Shown here one piece after another: positions 36,831 to 51,000 of a DNA stretch of 64,000 nucleotides. The notes beneath the pieces are model-generated. The model was not told the origin of the DNA. It saw only the letters and a program-made list of their open reading frames with translations, and ran no database searches. The position numbers were made by a program, and so were the translations under genes. How positions within the stretch are numbered: the first letter of the stretch is position 1; each line of letters begins with the position of its first letter. Source of the stretch: Monarcha castaneiventris obscurior (taxonomy: Eukaryota; Chordata; Aves; Passeriformes; Monarchidae); contig JAMPIT010000059.1 of the NCBI GenBank assembly GCA_026261815.1, positions 19,702,001-19,766,000 on the forward strand. Reading direction: 5' to 3'.

Positions 36831-39800
36831 AAGTTGGAATAATGCATTGAATTTGTACATAGAATTTTAAAAATATAGAGAGAACTGAGATGAAGAACTG
36901 TAAAGCTGAAATGAATTTTGACTTATACTGAAAAAGGCTTTAATCTTTGCTTTACTAGTTGAGAATATATTGACACTTTTTATACAGAAGTATTGTGATA
37001 TACAATTGTGATTTTAAATGACTACCTTATTTTGAAATTTGAAGCAGTTTTCTTCAAGAACGATTCTCCAACAGATTTTATTTTCATACACTCCACAGTG
37101 TATATCGGAACAAAAATTATATTACTTTAGATTTAGCAAAGCACTGTATGTGTTAAAGTAAACATTTCAAAACTTGAGCTGTGAGCTAAACTAAGGTCAT
37201 ACATACAAACACTTGTACACATATATTAGGTAAATAACAAAAGACTGACTAAACTTTTTGAGTAGCCATCTGTATCTTTACTGGTTTTCCCTAAAGGAAA
37301 TGGAACAAGTTTAAAACTCACTTTTTTTTTTTTTTTCTCACAGTGAGATCTCTAGTTTTCTTCTCGACTGTGAATTAATTCAGGCTTTAACTTACAAGTT
37401 TCTCTTGGATCTTACAAGAGGGCCTTGCAATAAACTACAACTCAATTTCAAAGCCTCCATTTAAAAGAAAATCCAATAGAAAATTGATGTAGTGATATAA
37501 CACAAATGTAACTGAACTCATTCAGAACTCTTAAGTTTCCATTGGGCTAGACACTTGAAATTTATTTTGGTATCCTTTTTGTTTTTCCAAACTAGTATAT
37601 AAAGGATAGATGAAAATTTCTGTTGCTTATATAGCAAAGATTAACATCCAACAAAATATCATTAACAGTTCCTGCAGTGTGACAAGAGAATCTCAAGCAA
37701 TGTGGCATCCAACATGAGCAGTTCAATGGGATTTATTCTGTCTGTATGTGTTATTTTGAGGGCACTGACACTGTGAAAATGGATAGACACAGAAGCTGAT
37801 GATTCATTTCTGTGAGTTCATACTGTATGTCTCAAAAAAATCCTGTAGTGAGATCTAGTAAAATGAATGGGTGAGGAAAATAAAATTCTTTGATTCTGAG
37901 GTGAGGAAAGTTGTTATATTTCCACTCAAACAATTTATGCAAAGCAAAATTTCTGCCTGAAGTCCCTAGCTTTGAAAACATTGATATAGAATTAGAATTA
38001 AAAATCCTGCTTTCCTTACAAGAACTTCCACTCTGTTAGATGCCAGCTGAGCAAAGCCCTTGGACTTATTCCATCAGCTGTGTGTGAGTGTCTACACTGC
38101 CACTCAGTTCATGTCTTTGTCTTGAGACACTTCAGTTCTTACATAAGTACAAAATTTCCACCCATTTCAGTTAAGTCAACTGCATACCTCAGTGCTTTGA
38201 GGAATCAAAAGCTCATTAGAAGATCTCTTTTTCCTTAGTGTGATTTTTTAATGAATAGCTTCAGTAATTCTACATCTATAAACTTGGAGTTGTGCAAAAC
38301 CAGTGATTTTTAAAAAAGCTTTCTAAAAATATTCTGAAGTACCATTCATAATTGGAATTCAATGTAAGAAGAAATTAATCTAAATGCTTTGAACTCTTAC
38401 TGTAATGTTCATTATGTAGAAGCTGTAGCTGCTCATCTACTGTATGATGTAATTCCCTGCATGAAATTTTGCTTCTTGATCTCCACAACTTAAGCTCATC
38501 GGTTTGTTTCAAATATAGAGATCCTAAGGGCTACAGACATCTGAAATATTAAAGCTGTTATTTATAAATGCTGGAAGAGCAACATAATAATTTTATAAAA
38601 CTTCAAGGCATCCATTTTCTATCTTTACCACAGTGAATAAAACAAGTAGCAAAAGGCCACAGTCCCATATCCACAGAAACAGTGAATCAGCACTGTGAGG
38701 TGACCATCAAATAAAGTGTCAGCTGTAGCCACAAAAACCATAGAGAGTGCAGGTGCATATAACCACAGTAATATAACAGAGTAACACACAACTACCAACA
38801 ATTATACTCTTAAAGATGAACAAGCATTTGTTGGGTCCTTGATGCACCTTTGCTAAATTGCTTTGAGCAGCTCAGGAAAAGTCTTGATAAGAATAGATTG
38901 AAAAAGATGGATGTCAATGTATCTGTGTACAACGGGGTTTTGTTTTCCAACTGCATTTTTAAAATGGTAGGGGAACTTCAGAAAAGATTTAGTGATATTA
39001 GAAAGCATGTATTGGAATAACTCGTGAGGTTTGTGTAGTGTTGTTTTAAATTCAGACAGTTCACAGATCATGCAAAAGAATGATTTGTGGTGGTGTTTGC
39101 TCTAAAGGAACCTTGTAATGGTGGCTGTGGGAACAAGCAGAATCAGTGGTAGCTGCATAAATCTGCTCGCTGCTAAAAAACCCAAACGTGTGGAGTCATG
39201 CTCTAAAAAACACCATAAGCAGCTGAGCTCCCTGTTTACATATTCACTAGTAAGTGAAACAGGGAGCACACTTCATTATCCACCTCATAGATATCCATTA
39301 CTTTGAAATATACAGAGCAGAACATTATCGTGCCATTTTCTGTGGAGGCAATAAAAGTCATATACTCTGCTTTCAAATTACTTCCAAAAGACAAAATATC
39401 TAAATACTTTAGAGTGTCTGATAAATGCTTCATCAGCAATATGATTCACACTCTTTCATAAACATGCAAAGAAATTCCCATAATATGAGAACATGAATTA
39501 TTCAAAAACATTCTTATTCCATTTGATAGAAAAAAGTAACATCTTGAAAGCATCTAAAATTAAGAAGCTTATTTAAACAGGAAGAGGATACTTTGACAAT
39601 TATATAATATTATCTAGAAAACAATAGGAAGTGTTTTTTTCTTTTTTTTTTTTTTTTTAAACAAAACTATTGCTAGAAAATTCCAGGTCAGCTTTCTATA
39701 CCCTCAGGAATAAACAGAATAAAACCAGATAGTTCTTCTTTAAGTAAAATCAGCTAAATTATCTCATTAAAATTAATCAATTATTGAGCGTACATTCTTC

Positions 39801-42224
39801 TAAGTAAGCATTTTAGTGGAAATGAGTCACTAGCTTCTGCTTATATTAGCAACTCTGGGTAATCTCTAAGTAAGAATGCATCTTATTGGCATTTACTAGT
39901 TAGACAGAAGCAAATACCTCATACCACTTTTTACATAGCAGATTTGCATTATTTATTTTTTCCCTTGGGAAAACAGCACACATGTCTTTACAGTGAAAAG
40001 AAAATTTAAGGTCACAATTTAACACACTTTTTATATCAGGAAATCTGGTATCACCACAAAAAAAAGCTAATCCATATCTTAACATAGTTGCAGCCCTTCT
40101 TCTAGAGTCTTTAACTATAGTTCAGTGATAAAACAGTGAATTTATGCTGATCTAGATAAACAAAACAATATTAATGTTTAATTCTTGTGTGTGTGCATAG
40201 GTTTATAAATGCATATCTATTTAAAAGTCGATTTTAGAACTAATCATCCCACATCTTTGGTTATTGGCCAGGCAGCACAAAGTCCTATATAGTGCAGAAG
40301 CAGAAATGAGCATTTAGAACCTCAGAGGAGGGCAGTGAAAGTGTTGACTTAAATAATTTTAGTTTGTAGATAAAACTATGGGAAACATAGTTGGAAAAGA
40401 CTATTACAGAATTTATCAGATGGCAACTTCTACTCTGACAGTCTAATGTCTAACTGATGACATTAACATTTACAAATTTAAAACAATTACCTCAAATACT
40501 GCAAATAAATAATAATCTTACATTTATCATAAAATATTTTGAATTTAATTCAAACTGATATTAAGCAAAGTAGTCCTCTTAGTGAGTGGATTAAATTGGT
40601 TGCTCCTAGGCAGAAGTATCTATAAGATTTTCAGACTGGTAGATTTTACTTCACTTATACATTTCTCATGGAAGAAAGCAAAAAAGGCTTTCCTGCTTTT
40701 TTCAACTGTGAATGACTTGGCAACTTATTTTAATTAATTGAATAAAGTGATATCAGAAAAATATTTTCTGCATATACAGCAGAGGCTACAGCTTCTCAGC
40801 ATTACCTTGACACAGTGAATGTGCTCAGGTAGTGACATTCAGCGAGGGGCTAGCCTTCAAAATTTCAGGAGCATATATTGAAAAATAAAAGATAATTGAT
40901 TTTGATTCATTTTCCTTGGAACTACAGTTAGTTATGACTTTTTTCCTAGCCTCTTATAATATCATTTATCACAGCAACATGAGCAAAAATGCATTTATTT
41001 TGTGGTCTGAGTGTGAACATCAAGTCAAAGCAACGTGGTTTTTGCATACCTTCTGAGTAGTTAAAATTAATCTGGTTTTCATTTTAGACCATTTTAGACT
41101 CCACATGTCATTTTAAGCTCTGTTTTAGTTAGGTTTGTTCCTCCTAAATTTAATAATAACTGTGTTTGCTCTCATCAGTTTTGCATTCAGTCCACTGTCC
41201 CCAGACTTGATTTCGGAATACAAGAATTAAGGTATGTGCTTAAGTGTTAAAGACAGCCAGACCTAGAGTTTTGTAAATGTGGGAAGGCATACTCTTCAAA
41301 ATTAGGTCAAAAAATAAAAACACCAGGAGAATCATCATTTCTAATTGCTTGAATTCTGACTTCTGCAGGGCTGAAGTTCCTTCAGATTTTTGGGAACATT
41401 GAAAGTTTGAGAACCTGTTTGAGAGCAGGGTTGTTTGCAAGTTACCAAATGTACCGACACCCTCATTTGTAACATTGCAATAGGAATAAAAAAACAAAGT
41501 GTCAAGTGGGGGGAATGTTGGAGAGAGACAATTACTAAGTAATTCAAGTGGGTTTTTTTGCATTATGCTTACTTATTTAATAATCTTGTTCGTCCTTGAT
41601 GTGTTAGAGAAAACTAATGACAATGTCAGCTTTTCCCTGTGCTGAACCATTACTGAGCACTTCCACAACAAGAAACTCCAGGGATGTGACAGCTTTGCCT
41701 GATGTGTTTTTCTGCAGGTCCATGGAGAGAACTGGCTTTGGAAACCATTTCAGAGATGATTAAAAGCCATTTTGACTCTCTCCAGGAAGTAAATGAGTAA
41801 AAGCTCGTGACTCCTGGGAAGAAAGCTTGAAGTACTAACAGAAATGTCTCAGTAATGAAGGTCAGTCCTGACAGGCAGAACACATTCATTAGCAGACATT
41901 TTCAAAGGGAAGTTAAAAAAAAATTCCAAGTGAGTCAATGAGGCATATCAGTCATATCACCAGTCAGCTTCAAAGATGGAGACTCACATGGTGTTCCAGT
42001 GAAGCAGCTGTGAAAAGTAGTGGATGCAATAAATTAACAATAAAAGCTCAACAGCAAGACCTGATACTGTGTAGAACTTGTAGGAAACACATGAAAACAC
42101 AGATGCCATTCTCTGAGCAGGGGGTTGCACCAGATGTTTCATCATTTATTGACACCCTCTGCAACAGGACAAAAGATTTCAACCCAATTCCTCTTCTGCA
42201 CCCTGAGCTTACTTCATAAAGCAT
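36831..42224. other. AT-rich non-coding DNA, no gene seen
   Basis: No exon, RNA gene or assignable transposon was recognised. It contains homopolymer runs at 37322-37336 (T) and 39634-39658 (T with one C), and a stem-loop at 39227-39267. Confidence 0.55.
39227..39267. repeat. 11-bp perfect inverted repeat (stem-loop)
   Basis: Arms gctccctgttt (39227-39237) and aaacagggagc (39257-39267) pair perfectly over a 19-base spacer. A second short inverted pair, ttcact/agtgaa (39243-39248 with 39253-39258), sits inside and partly competes for the same bases. It could be a chance hairpin, the core of a small MITE or a small hairpin RNA. No flanking target duplication was found. Confidence 0.75.
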
Positions 42225-42960
42225 TTGAGATTTACCCTCATGAGGGTGGTTGGACTGGGAGGACCTGGGAGGACTTTGCCAGTGCTGGAATCAGAGGCCA
42301 TGCTGAAGGACTTATCCCATGCCTTTTTTCCAGATCCAGGTGCCTTGGTGCTGTTGGCAGCAGCAGCAGCAGCAGCAACAGCGCAGAGGGTCCTGCCAGG
42401 GAGAACCTTGTGTGAAGCAGCCGGGGCTGTCCTTTACTGGACACAGACAGTTCCAGGTGGCTCCAGCTGGTGACACCTGCGGGAGTAGAAACCAGCCAAG
42501 ATGGTGATACCCGAGGGAGTAGAACCCCTCTTTGCACAGAACCCAGGGTTAGCACAGCAAACAGAAGCAAAGAGAAAACCTTTCATACTGAATGAAACAG
42601 TTTTGAATCTCAGGGACAGTTCACGCTGAACTGGAAAAAATAGATTTTCCTTATCAGGAATAGTACTTCTGAACAAGATTTTAGAGTGTTTATTTACTTT
42701 CTCTTATGTTGAAATAAAAGATCATCTTTTAGCAACAGAATATGAACAAAGAGACACTGAACCCCCTGTTCAAACAACTGTGAAACACAGATGTTGCACG
42801 GTGCAGGTTGATGCACCTGTTGGTTCCTGGGAGGCTCTGATCTTTGAGCAGCCCTGCTGTGCTGAGGGCTGGGGGGACACCAGCCTTACTCTCACCTGTG
42901 GGAGTTTCACACTATCACTGAATGATTCAGACAAAACGAATGGAATAAAAGAAATAAAAT
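42225..42960. other. GC-richer patch with short CAG run
   Basis: This stretch is GC-richer than its flanks, especially 42225-42520 and 42780-42910, and contains six consecutive CAG triplets at about 42357-42376. Open frames in all registers (poly-Leu, poly-Ala and poly-Gln readings of the CAG run) overlap and none resembles a known protein. A plus-strand AATAAAAGAAATAAAATAAA cluster at about 42943-42962 follows the GC-rich part, an arrangement seen at the end of many LTRs, but no TG...CA ends could be fixed. Confidence 0.4.
42357..42376 (+). repeat. (CAG)6 trinucleotide repeat
   Basis: Six uninterrupted CAG triplets are followed by CAACAG. With no coding context they are best treated as a short microsatellite. 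Confidence 0.85.
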
Positions 42961-45900
42961 AAACTTTCAATATTAGCATGAGTAATTTTAAAGGTTTTCA
43001 AAAAGAGAAAAGAACAGCTGTGTGATTTTACAGATTGTGCTTCATTTTCCAAAGACTTTGACTTCAGAATATAATACAAATGAGAGATTATAAAAAATAA
43101 AACATATTCAAGCAATTGTTTTTCTTCTCTAGAAATTGCAAGCACTAGTCCAGGAAACTGGGTTTAAACTCCGTTATTTAAAATTAGAATATAATTTCTA
43201 TTGTTAAACAGAAAAACTTACTGTACAAAATCAGGAAATCATTAGAGAGGCAGTCGCCTGTTGTCTTAAAAATAATAGAACAAAAAAAACCAAGAACAGC
43301 TTAATCTTAGTCAAAGAGAACAGAAAGACAAATGTTAAAATAAGATAGAAACTGGAGTACATCTGCAATACAACCATTATGTGAAATAGTTATTAAAAAC
43401 AAATTAATAATTTAATTCATTATTAATTCCTCTTTATAACGCATAACTGCTTTCTATTGGAGAAAGCTGATACTTATTTATAGTAGTCATCTCATTTAAA
43501 ATAGCCATTAGAATAGAAGGAAATTTCAAAAAAAGTTTTTCAACAAGTTTACATACCATTTCTTGGACTCAGTAATATAATTCTGCTGATTCGTACAGTG
43601 TTTCATTTCTAGTCATCATGGAAATAAGGACATCACTGTCTGGCACTATATCAACAAAAAACAACATTAGCATGCACAGCTTGATGGTATGTGGCACCTT
43701 CTGTAACCTAATCCAGAAGCCAGTTTCCTCCTGGAATAGCTGGGTTTGTTTTTCAGGGTTTTTATTTGTTTGTTTTGCTGTTTAGTTGGGTTTTGTTTTG
43801 GTTTTTGGTTCTGTTATTTTTTAAAATATATAAATACATGTCTCTCTCCCTTCTTTAGTACTGACAGATACTTACCTTAGGCCTGACCCTGAAAATATGC
43901 AATGCAGTATTTTCAAGACTTCAGCCTTTTAATTTTCATTATACCCTAGGACCCTATTTCCATCTAATATGAACTTTTGATAGCTATATTTGTTTTTCTC
44001 CATAAAGCTAGGTATATTTTTAGGCTGCAAATATTTTTAAATGTGGGTACAGCTTCTAGTTTACCCCTTCCTGTTGCTTTACCTTGAAATAGTTTTATTG
44101 CACTGAGATTGCAGCACTGTAATATTTTCTTAAGAGCCAGGTCTCGGTGCTACATTCCTTCTTTTGTGTTGGAGGAGGCTGAGGGAAAGGACAGACAAAG
44201 CAAGCATCACTCATGTCTCAAATTTCTCCTATTTCCTCTGCCTCTTCCCTTTCTTTAATAGTGAGAAGCTTCATGAAGTGAATTCTGAAAATACTATTTT
44301 TAAAGGTGTCCTGATCATTTACACTCACCAAACTGCAGCCAAACCATTAATGCACGGATTAGAATCCTTTCTTTCCTGTGAAAAGCTGCATTAATTTTAC
44401 AAATACTATAGGCACTTGCAGGACAAAGCCCCAGTTTTTCACTTGTACTGTTTATTGTGTCTTGTCTTTTGTTTAAGGTTTATCCCTGCATATGCCTTAT
44501 TCTTTCTTACTATCAGGACTACTTCATATAGATGAGAACATAATAGCAAAAATATTTTGCTTGGCAAGGTTAATATTACAACCTGTGACTGAGACCAAAC
44601 AATTTAATTAGAATTTGTATTGAAATGGAAAAATTGATCAGCAACACAGTGGAAAGAGACTGTAAAAATATTCATTTTTTCCTTTCTAACTGTGGCTTTT
44701 TAGCTCTGTTCCATGGAAGGCCACAAAGATAACACCAGGAATGAGAACAGATTGCATTTTGAATAAAACTGAGGGGATGTAAGAGGTAGCTCACAATTCA
44801 GATATTTGAAATGTTTATTGAAAAGCTGCTATTACAACCCTTATTTTAAAAGTTTTCATCTTCACCAGTGTCCACAACAAAAATTAGGTCATGGTGCTAC
44901 ATGGACAGTAAATGATGGGTAAGCATCAGGACGAGCAGATTTGTATTCTGTGGTCAAAATTATTTAGGATTCTGACCTCCACACAAAGGAGGGAAAAAAT
45001 GTGTAGTAATCAAACCAGCTGTCACCAGAAGTGGAGCTGTGTGATAAACACGCCAGATCGACATCTCCCCCAAGTGTGGTGGCACATCCCCTCTCACAGC
45101 CCTGTCCTCAGGGCTGCTGCACAACCTCAGTACCTGTGAGCAGCCCCTGACCTGTGTGTAAAGGGCTGAGAGGTGAGTGGTCCTTGGCCATGCCAGGAAC
45201 TCCTTCATGGCTTAGGTGGGAGTGCCCTGGCCAGACACCAGCAATACCTGTTGCCATATCACCTGACAGCCTTGGAACATTTCTCACTCGAACTGTAACC
45301 CAAGTGGAATGGTACCAAAGATACTGTCCTTTCGAACAATTTCAGTAGCTAACTCAGATTACAGCCAGGACGGAGTTTCAAAAGCAAGGATGAGTGTGGG
45401 TGTGTGTGTGTGCTCCTGTGAATCTTTGAGTCAAAGTGATGGTGTCCCTTACCCTTTGTACCATAACCACAGAGACAGTGGGATCCTTGTTTTAAAGGCT
45501 TTCAATGTGTGTTACTGCTGTTCTACTAAAGCAACGTGGCCAATTTGGCTTGCAAATAATGAACAAAAAACTGGAAAAAACCCAAACCGAGGTTAAGTAT
45601 CTGATAGTTTCAACTCATTGGTGTTTAGTCCTTCATATCAAGCTGGAAAAAAGCTTGTTGGATTGCTTAGTTGTATTTTCTTTCTTGCTTTGCCTTTTTT
45701 GATTTGAATTACTATTCTTGATTTTAAGGCTCTGTACATTTCTGGTTCAGCTCCTAACTCAGATGACTGTCATGAGAGCATAAAATGTATGAACTTCCCG
45801 TGAAATGAAGGATTGTTGCCACCTCTGCAATGCTTTGTGATCATTTTTGTTTAGTCATTTTATTGTTTTCAGCCTCATTGAATGTCTGCCCTTTGCACAC

Positions 45901-46875
45901 TAAGGAGCAGAGCTAGTATGACACCATTCTATGTAAGTAGAATCTCCTTTTTAAGACACAGGACCTCACTTTCTACAAAGTGATAAGCATAAATATGTGC
46001 TTTGCCAACAGTTTAAAGAAAAAAGATCACAATATTTTAGAATATATTCTTTATCAGAGAATTATTGCAATGTATCAAGTAATAGAATTATAAATGCTAT
46101 TTCTCTACTACTCTGAATGTACTTTATTAAAAAAATAGCTTCATCTCTTAAAAGAATTTGGTGCTTGAAGATTTGATTTGGAATGTGTTGTTTGAGTTTA
46201 TAAGCCTGCTTGTCCTCTGAGATGTAGCTTGTGGACTGAAGGACATCCATACTTTATCACAGAAGTAAAGATGAAATGAATGTGAGGGACCAAAGGTCAC
46301 AAAATATTGCTGAGTGGCAGTTAGGGTCTGGAGGTTATTAGTAGAGGGTTTTTGAAGCTGCCTCCAGTATCCACCTCCTCCTGCAAAGAGACTTCAAAGG
46401 ACAATGGTTCTTTTCCCCGCGGTCTGCCTTGTATTCACAAGTACTGAAGAAAGAGCTGAACAAAACTGCATTGAACTTTAAGCTAATCATGTGAAGTTGT
46501 CAAGTAGTTCATATTTCCTAACATTGTAATCTGATAGAAAAATCAAGATCAGTAAATAAGAAAAGCAGAAAGAAAAAAAAAACCACTCAGTCCTAAAATT
46601 TTTGAAGATAGGATAACTGGAGCATAACTAACTTTCTGGTCAAACAAGCATAATCCTTTCCTCTTCACATGGTATTTTATAGGCTATATTGTTATTAAAG
46701 CTTGTTGTATTGAAGATAAGGTATTTCATGGCTTGTCAAAGTCTGAGGCTTTTTAAAATATATATTGAAATCAAAGGAATGTGGGGACTTTTAATCTAAA
46801 CACCTAACAAATACAGATATATTGAAAATTCTCAGTTATTTTCATCTGCATTTGTCCAGCATGCACAGGCATCTA

Positions 46876-46906
<31 letters not shown>

Positions 46907-47094
46907 CCAGCTTGTGATACAGTACGTAGCATGTTACACAAGGAGAGGGGGGAACTTTGGCCACGTGGCAGAGGCAATGTTGTAGCTCAACCCTGCTGTA
47001 GGAAAATATAGATCATTTCTAGGTTTCTCTGAGCATGCAACCCAGGATACAGACCTTTCTACTGCTCTGTGATCCCACTGGTGTAGCAGGATGC
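42961..47094. other. AT-rich non-coding DNA, no gene seen
   Basis: No gene or assignable repeat was found. A GC-richer patch at about 45000-45290 and a GT run at about 45393-45411 stand out. A long T tract (46876-46905, one C interruption) lies 190 bases left of the next CR1 and does not belong to it. Confidence 0.5.
46876..46905 (-). repeat. Poly(T) tract, 30 bases with one C
   Basis: On the minus strand it is a poly(A) stretch. The minus-strand sequence upstream of it (to its right on the plus strand) does not look like a processed cDNA. Confidence 0.9.
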
Positions 47095-47095
47095 A

Positions 47096-48020
47096 GAATC
47101 ATAGAATCATTAAGCTTGGAAAAGACCTCCGAGACCATGGAGTCCAACCTTTGACCCAACACCAGTGTGTCAATTAGACCATAGCAATGATTGCCACATC
47201 CAGTCATTTCTTGAACCCCTAAACAGATGGTGATTCCACCACTTCCCTGGGCAGCATGTTCCAATGCCTGACCACCCCTTTAGTGAGGAAATTCTTCCTA
47301 ATGTCCGAACTAAACCTCTTCTGGTGAAACTTGAGGCTATTTCCTCTTGTCCTATCACAAGTTGCCTGGGAGAAGAGGCTGATCCCCACCTGACTGCAAC
47401 CTCCTCTCAGGGAGTTTTAGAGACCAATTAGGTCATCCTCTGAGCATTCTCTTCTTCAGACCAAACAATTCCAGTTCTCTCATCTACTCCACATCAGACT
47501 TACACTCTGGACCCTTCATTACCTTCATTGTCCTTCTCTGGACTTGCTCCCTCACCTCAATGTCTTTCTTGTAGTGAGGGGCCCAGAACTGAATACAGGA
47601 CTCAAGGTGTGCCCTCACCAGTGCCGAGTACAGGGGGACAATCCCTGCCCTGGTTCTTCTGGCCACACTATTGCTGATACAGGCCAGGATGCCATTGGCC
47701 TTCTTGGCCACCTGGGCACAGCTGGCTCATGTTCAGCTGCTGTCAACCAACATCGCCAGGTCCTTTGCCTCTGGGCAGATTTCCAGTCATTCTTCCTCCA
47801 GCCTGAAGACAATATTAAAGGCTTTACTGAAGCCCAGGTAGACAATATCCACAGTCTTTCCCTCACCCATTAGGGGAGCCACCTGCTCATTAAAAGAGGT
47901 CAGGTTTCTTAAGCAGGATCTGCCTTTCCTAAATCTGTGATGGCTGAGCCTGATTCCCTCATTGTCCTGTATATGCTATGTGATCACATTTAAAATAATT
48001 TATTCCATAACCACATCTGC
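47096..48020 (-). mobile_element. CR1 LINE, 5'-truncated, internally deleted
   Basis: On the minus strand this ends at 47096 with the CR1 ATGATTCT-type tail and a standard 3' UTR. Further in (47484-47711 minus) lies the C-terminal part of the reverse-transcriptase frame: [15 protein letters not shown]... onward through [12 protein letters not shown] and [12 protein letters not shown], a signature of avian CR1. At about 47803-47812 the element jumps from the region coding a 'GWRKNDW' stretch directly to a much more 5' region coding 'DILSTWASVKPL', so several hundred bases of the reverse-transcriptase frame are missing. Frameshifts and stops are present and the 5' end is lost. It is a dead copy. 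Confidence 0.93.
47484..47711 (-). pseudogene. Remnant of CR1 reverse-transcriptase C-terminus
   Basis: The 75-codon frame is the last part of the CR1 ORF2 polymerase (after the catalytic domain), including the conserved [12 protein letters not shown] and FWAPHYKKD motifs. The family's catalytic motifs and the endonuclease domain are absent because of truncation and deletion, so it can have no enzymatic function. Confidence 0.9.
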
Positions 48021-51000
48021 AGGACACATTATTCAACTCTCTTTGGCATAGGTGAAACAGTTACCATAGCTCATAATCCTCCTTTTCTGGGCAGAGGCCT
48101 CTTGTCTTAGGAAGGAAAATCCCAAGCATAGCATGCAAGAGTGACCTGGTCAGAGTCCTTCTGGCTCTGCCAATTTTGTGCATCTCACCAAGAGAAGTCC
48201 TGTTGTCTGTACCTCTGGCTCTGTAAAACGAGAATGAGAGCAGCTTTCTCTGCACTTTGCCTTAAGATGTGTGAACAAAAGCTTAAATCATCACTATAAG
48301 TTCACAAGTAACTAAACCTGTGATTCGCATGAGTGCACTTTTCAAGACTGTAATTTTCTTGCCTTAACTGCATTAGTATGATGTCCATGAATTTCCAAGC
48401 CAATGAAGCAGACTACCAGTGTGCCAAATACAGTTTACTTGCCTGTTTTGAGGTAGAATCTTCCTGAATAGGTACAGTTCCAGGAAGTGAGGTTCACATG
48501 ACAAAAAAGATGTGTGGCTGCTGGGGAATGTGACATTCAAAATTCATCATCCTCCTTTCATTCCACCAAAAAAATCATTACTGCAAAGCCAGTGGTACAG
48601 GCCCAAATCTTTCACACTTAATTTAAACACTGTCTTTGAGTCAGAAGAGAGAGGCAGGAACCTCCAGGATTGATTTCAGTTTGTTTAGGACACCCATGAA
48701 GAGGCTTACCCTCCTCCTCTTGGTCAGCTGAAGTAAGGCACAAAGCCTGGGCATATTCTGCATTCCTTATAGGAATATGAAATGCAGAAAAACATATATT
48801 TGTCTATAGACACAATGACTATATTAGATGGCTACAGGAAGCATTTACTAACACACTAGTAATATGATTCTAAACCGCTCTAATACTATAACATTTTCGT
48901 TTACATGCAAGGATTTTTTTTTCTAAAATATGAGCATGAATCATACAGGAAGTTATGCAAAATAGAATAAATTATGCAAATAGCATTCTTTGAAGTTTTG
49001 AATTAAGTGCTATGCTCTGGAGTACGCAGCACACACACTGAATACTTGATGACAGGAAAATACTTTATATTTAGATTGCATTCAAACAATGTCCATTTGT
49101 GTTGCTCCTTTCTGACCATCAGAAAATGACTTGCTGGTCTTCAGTACCTCATTACCTCTGTTCTGTTTTGAAAATCCAGTCACATGGGATTAACCAAAAA
49201 ATTTCATAATTAAGGCTTGCCAGTAGTTTGACAGCAGGAGCACATCATGTGAGCATAGCAACGTTTGTCTGACGTTCAGAAATACAAAAACTCAAAACCA
49301 CCGGAGAAACCACATGAAAGAAACTTCACTACCCTAAACTGCACACATTAGAGGACTTTGTAGCTCCCTGCATGAACTGATTGGTAATTTTATCTTGTCT
49401 GTGATGAAAAAGTTATACTGTCAGGCGTTTTGGTAAAAGGTGGAAGTTTCAAGTAAGATCCTCATGTTATTTCAGGTTTGCCTCTTTCAGATGGTAGGCT
49501 ATCACTTAAACTAAGGTCAGAATTAACATGCACAATCTCCTGTTGTGTAAAGAAAAAAAAAAGGAGGAAGGGAAGCAATATTTCATTTCCTTAATATTGT
49601 ATATTGGTAAATTCATGTTATTGGAATATACAAAATGGAGCAGCTTAATTGCTTTTTTCATTCCTTGAGGCTACAAATACTCTAACACATGTTCATACAA
49701 AAAATCAAACCAGAATTTTGATGCACTGGGCTGATTTTACTTTACTATGCATTGCTTGTTAAGAGAAAACAGAACTTCACCTTTATACAAAACAAAGTAT
49801 TTCTGATTGTATTTCATAGAGAAGCCAACACCAGTCAGCATAGTAACCTATGAAAGAAGGAGAGAGCTTACAACAATGGGTGGGGTAATTCGGGCTCCAC
49901 ACTGCCAAAATTCTTGATTTTGAAGATCCCTCACCATGTAAAATAAACATAGGAAGCTAAGTTTCTTTCAGAATTACAGGGTTATTCCTCTGATAAGTTA
50001 TTTAATGCATCATGCACTAAGTATCTGATCAGATGTGACATATCATCTCTAAAAGACCTATCTACACATTTAGATTCCAGAAGAAAAGTATATTTCACTT
50101 GCTGTCTGAAAGGAATATTTTTAAAATCACTCCTAGGGTCAAATGCTTGCAAGCAGTCACAGAATGCTGTGTCAAGGTCAGGGCTTTCAATTTCCTCAGG
50201 TATTTAAGAGAGTGCCATGTCAGCAAAAATGTAAATGGAAGTAAAATGCTCATCAGGCAGATGGGCAGTGGCTTTCACCGAGCCAGATGCTAAATGGCCA
50301 CTTTAATACAGACAACTTTTCTCTCTTACTGAGAAAAAGGTAGTGAGAAGGATTTCTGTAGTGAAATAAAGCAATGACCTGGCCATTCAAGAGTAGGAGG
50401 TCGCTGCAGTGAAAAAGAAAGGTGGGAGGAAAAACCCACTGAACACCTTGTGGTTCTTTCCACCATCTCCATCCCCACCATCCTGTATTGTGTCATCTCC
50501 TCTCCCTCCCACCCCCGTGAGGTTTTTCTTGGAAAACCTGAGATCTCATATTTTTACTCTGCAGTTGTTTATTTAAGAAAAGTAAATATACTAAAGAGTA
50601 TTCCTTGAAGTCAGAACCACCGGCAAACCTCAAGTATATCATTAACCCAGCATGATTTATTTTTTTTCTTGTGCTTTTAATCAAAACGTGGGTAAAAAGT
50701 TGTACCCATGAACTCCATTTTCATGTGATTTGTAAAGAGTGGCTGTGAAATTATACCCTTCTGTATATACACAGGAATGTACAGAGTATTTTCCCTGAAA
50801 TGGAAGCTAAATATTTCCAAATAGAAGGAGAGGTGGAGAGAAAGGAAAAGCACTTGGAGTCTGAAAAACTGTTCTTATTCCTTTCCAGTCATTGTCTCAG
50901 CCTGAAGAGGATTACAGAACATACTGCGAAATGAGCTTGCCTCCAAGCCTTGACTCAGTTGTGTGAAGAAAACCTGATGACTAATGACTACAAAAGAACC

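Noticed and set aside
42238..42570. Open frame with a poly-leucine run, mimicking a signal peptide or membrane segment
   Set aside because: The leucines are the reverse reading of the CAG repeat; other frames give poly-Ala or poly-Gln with no supporting coding evidence.
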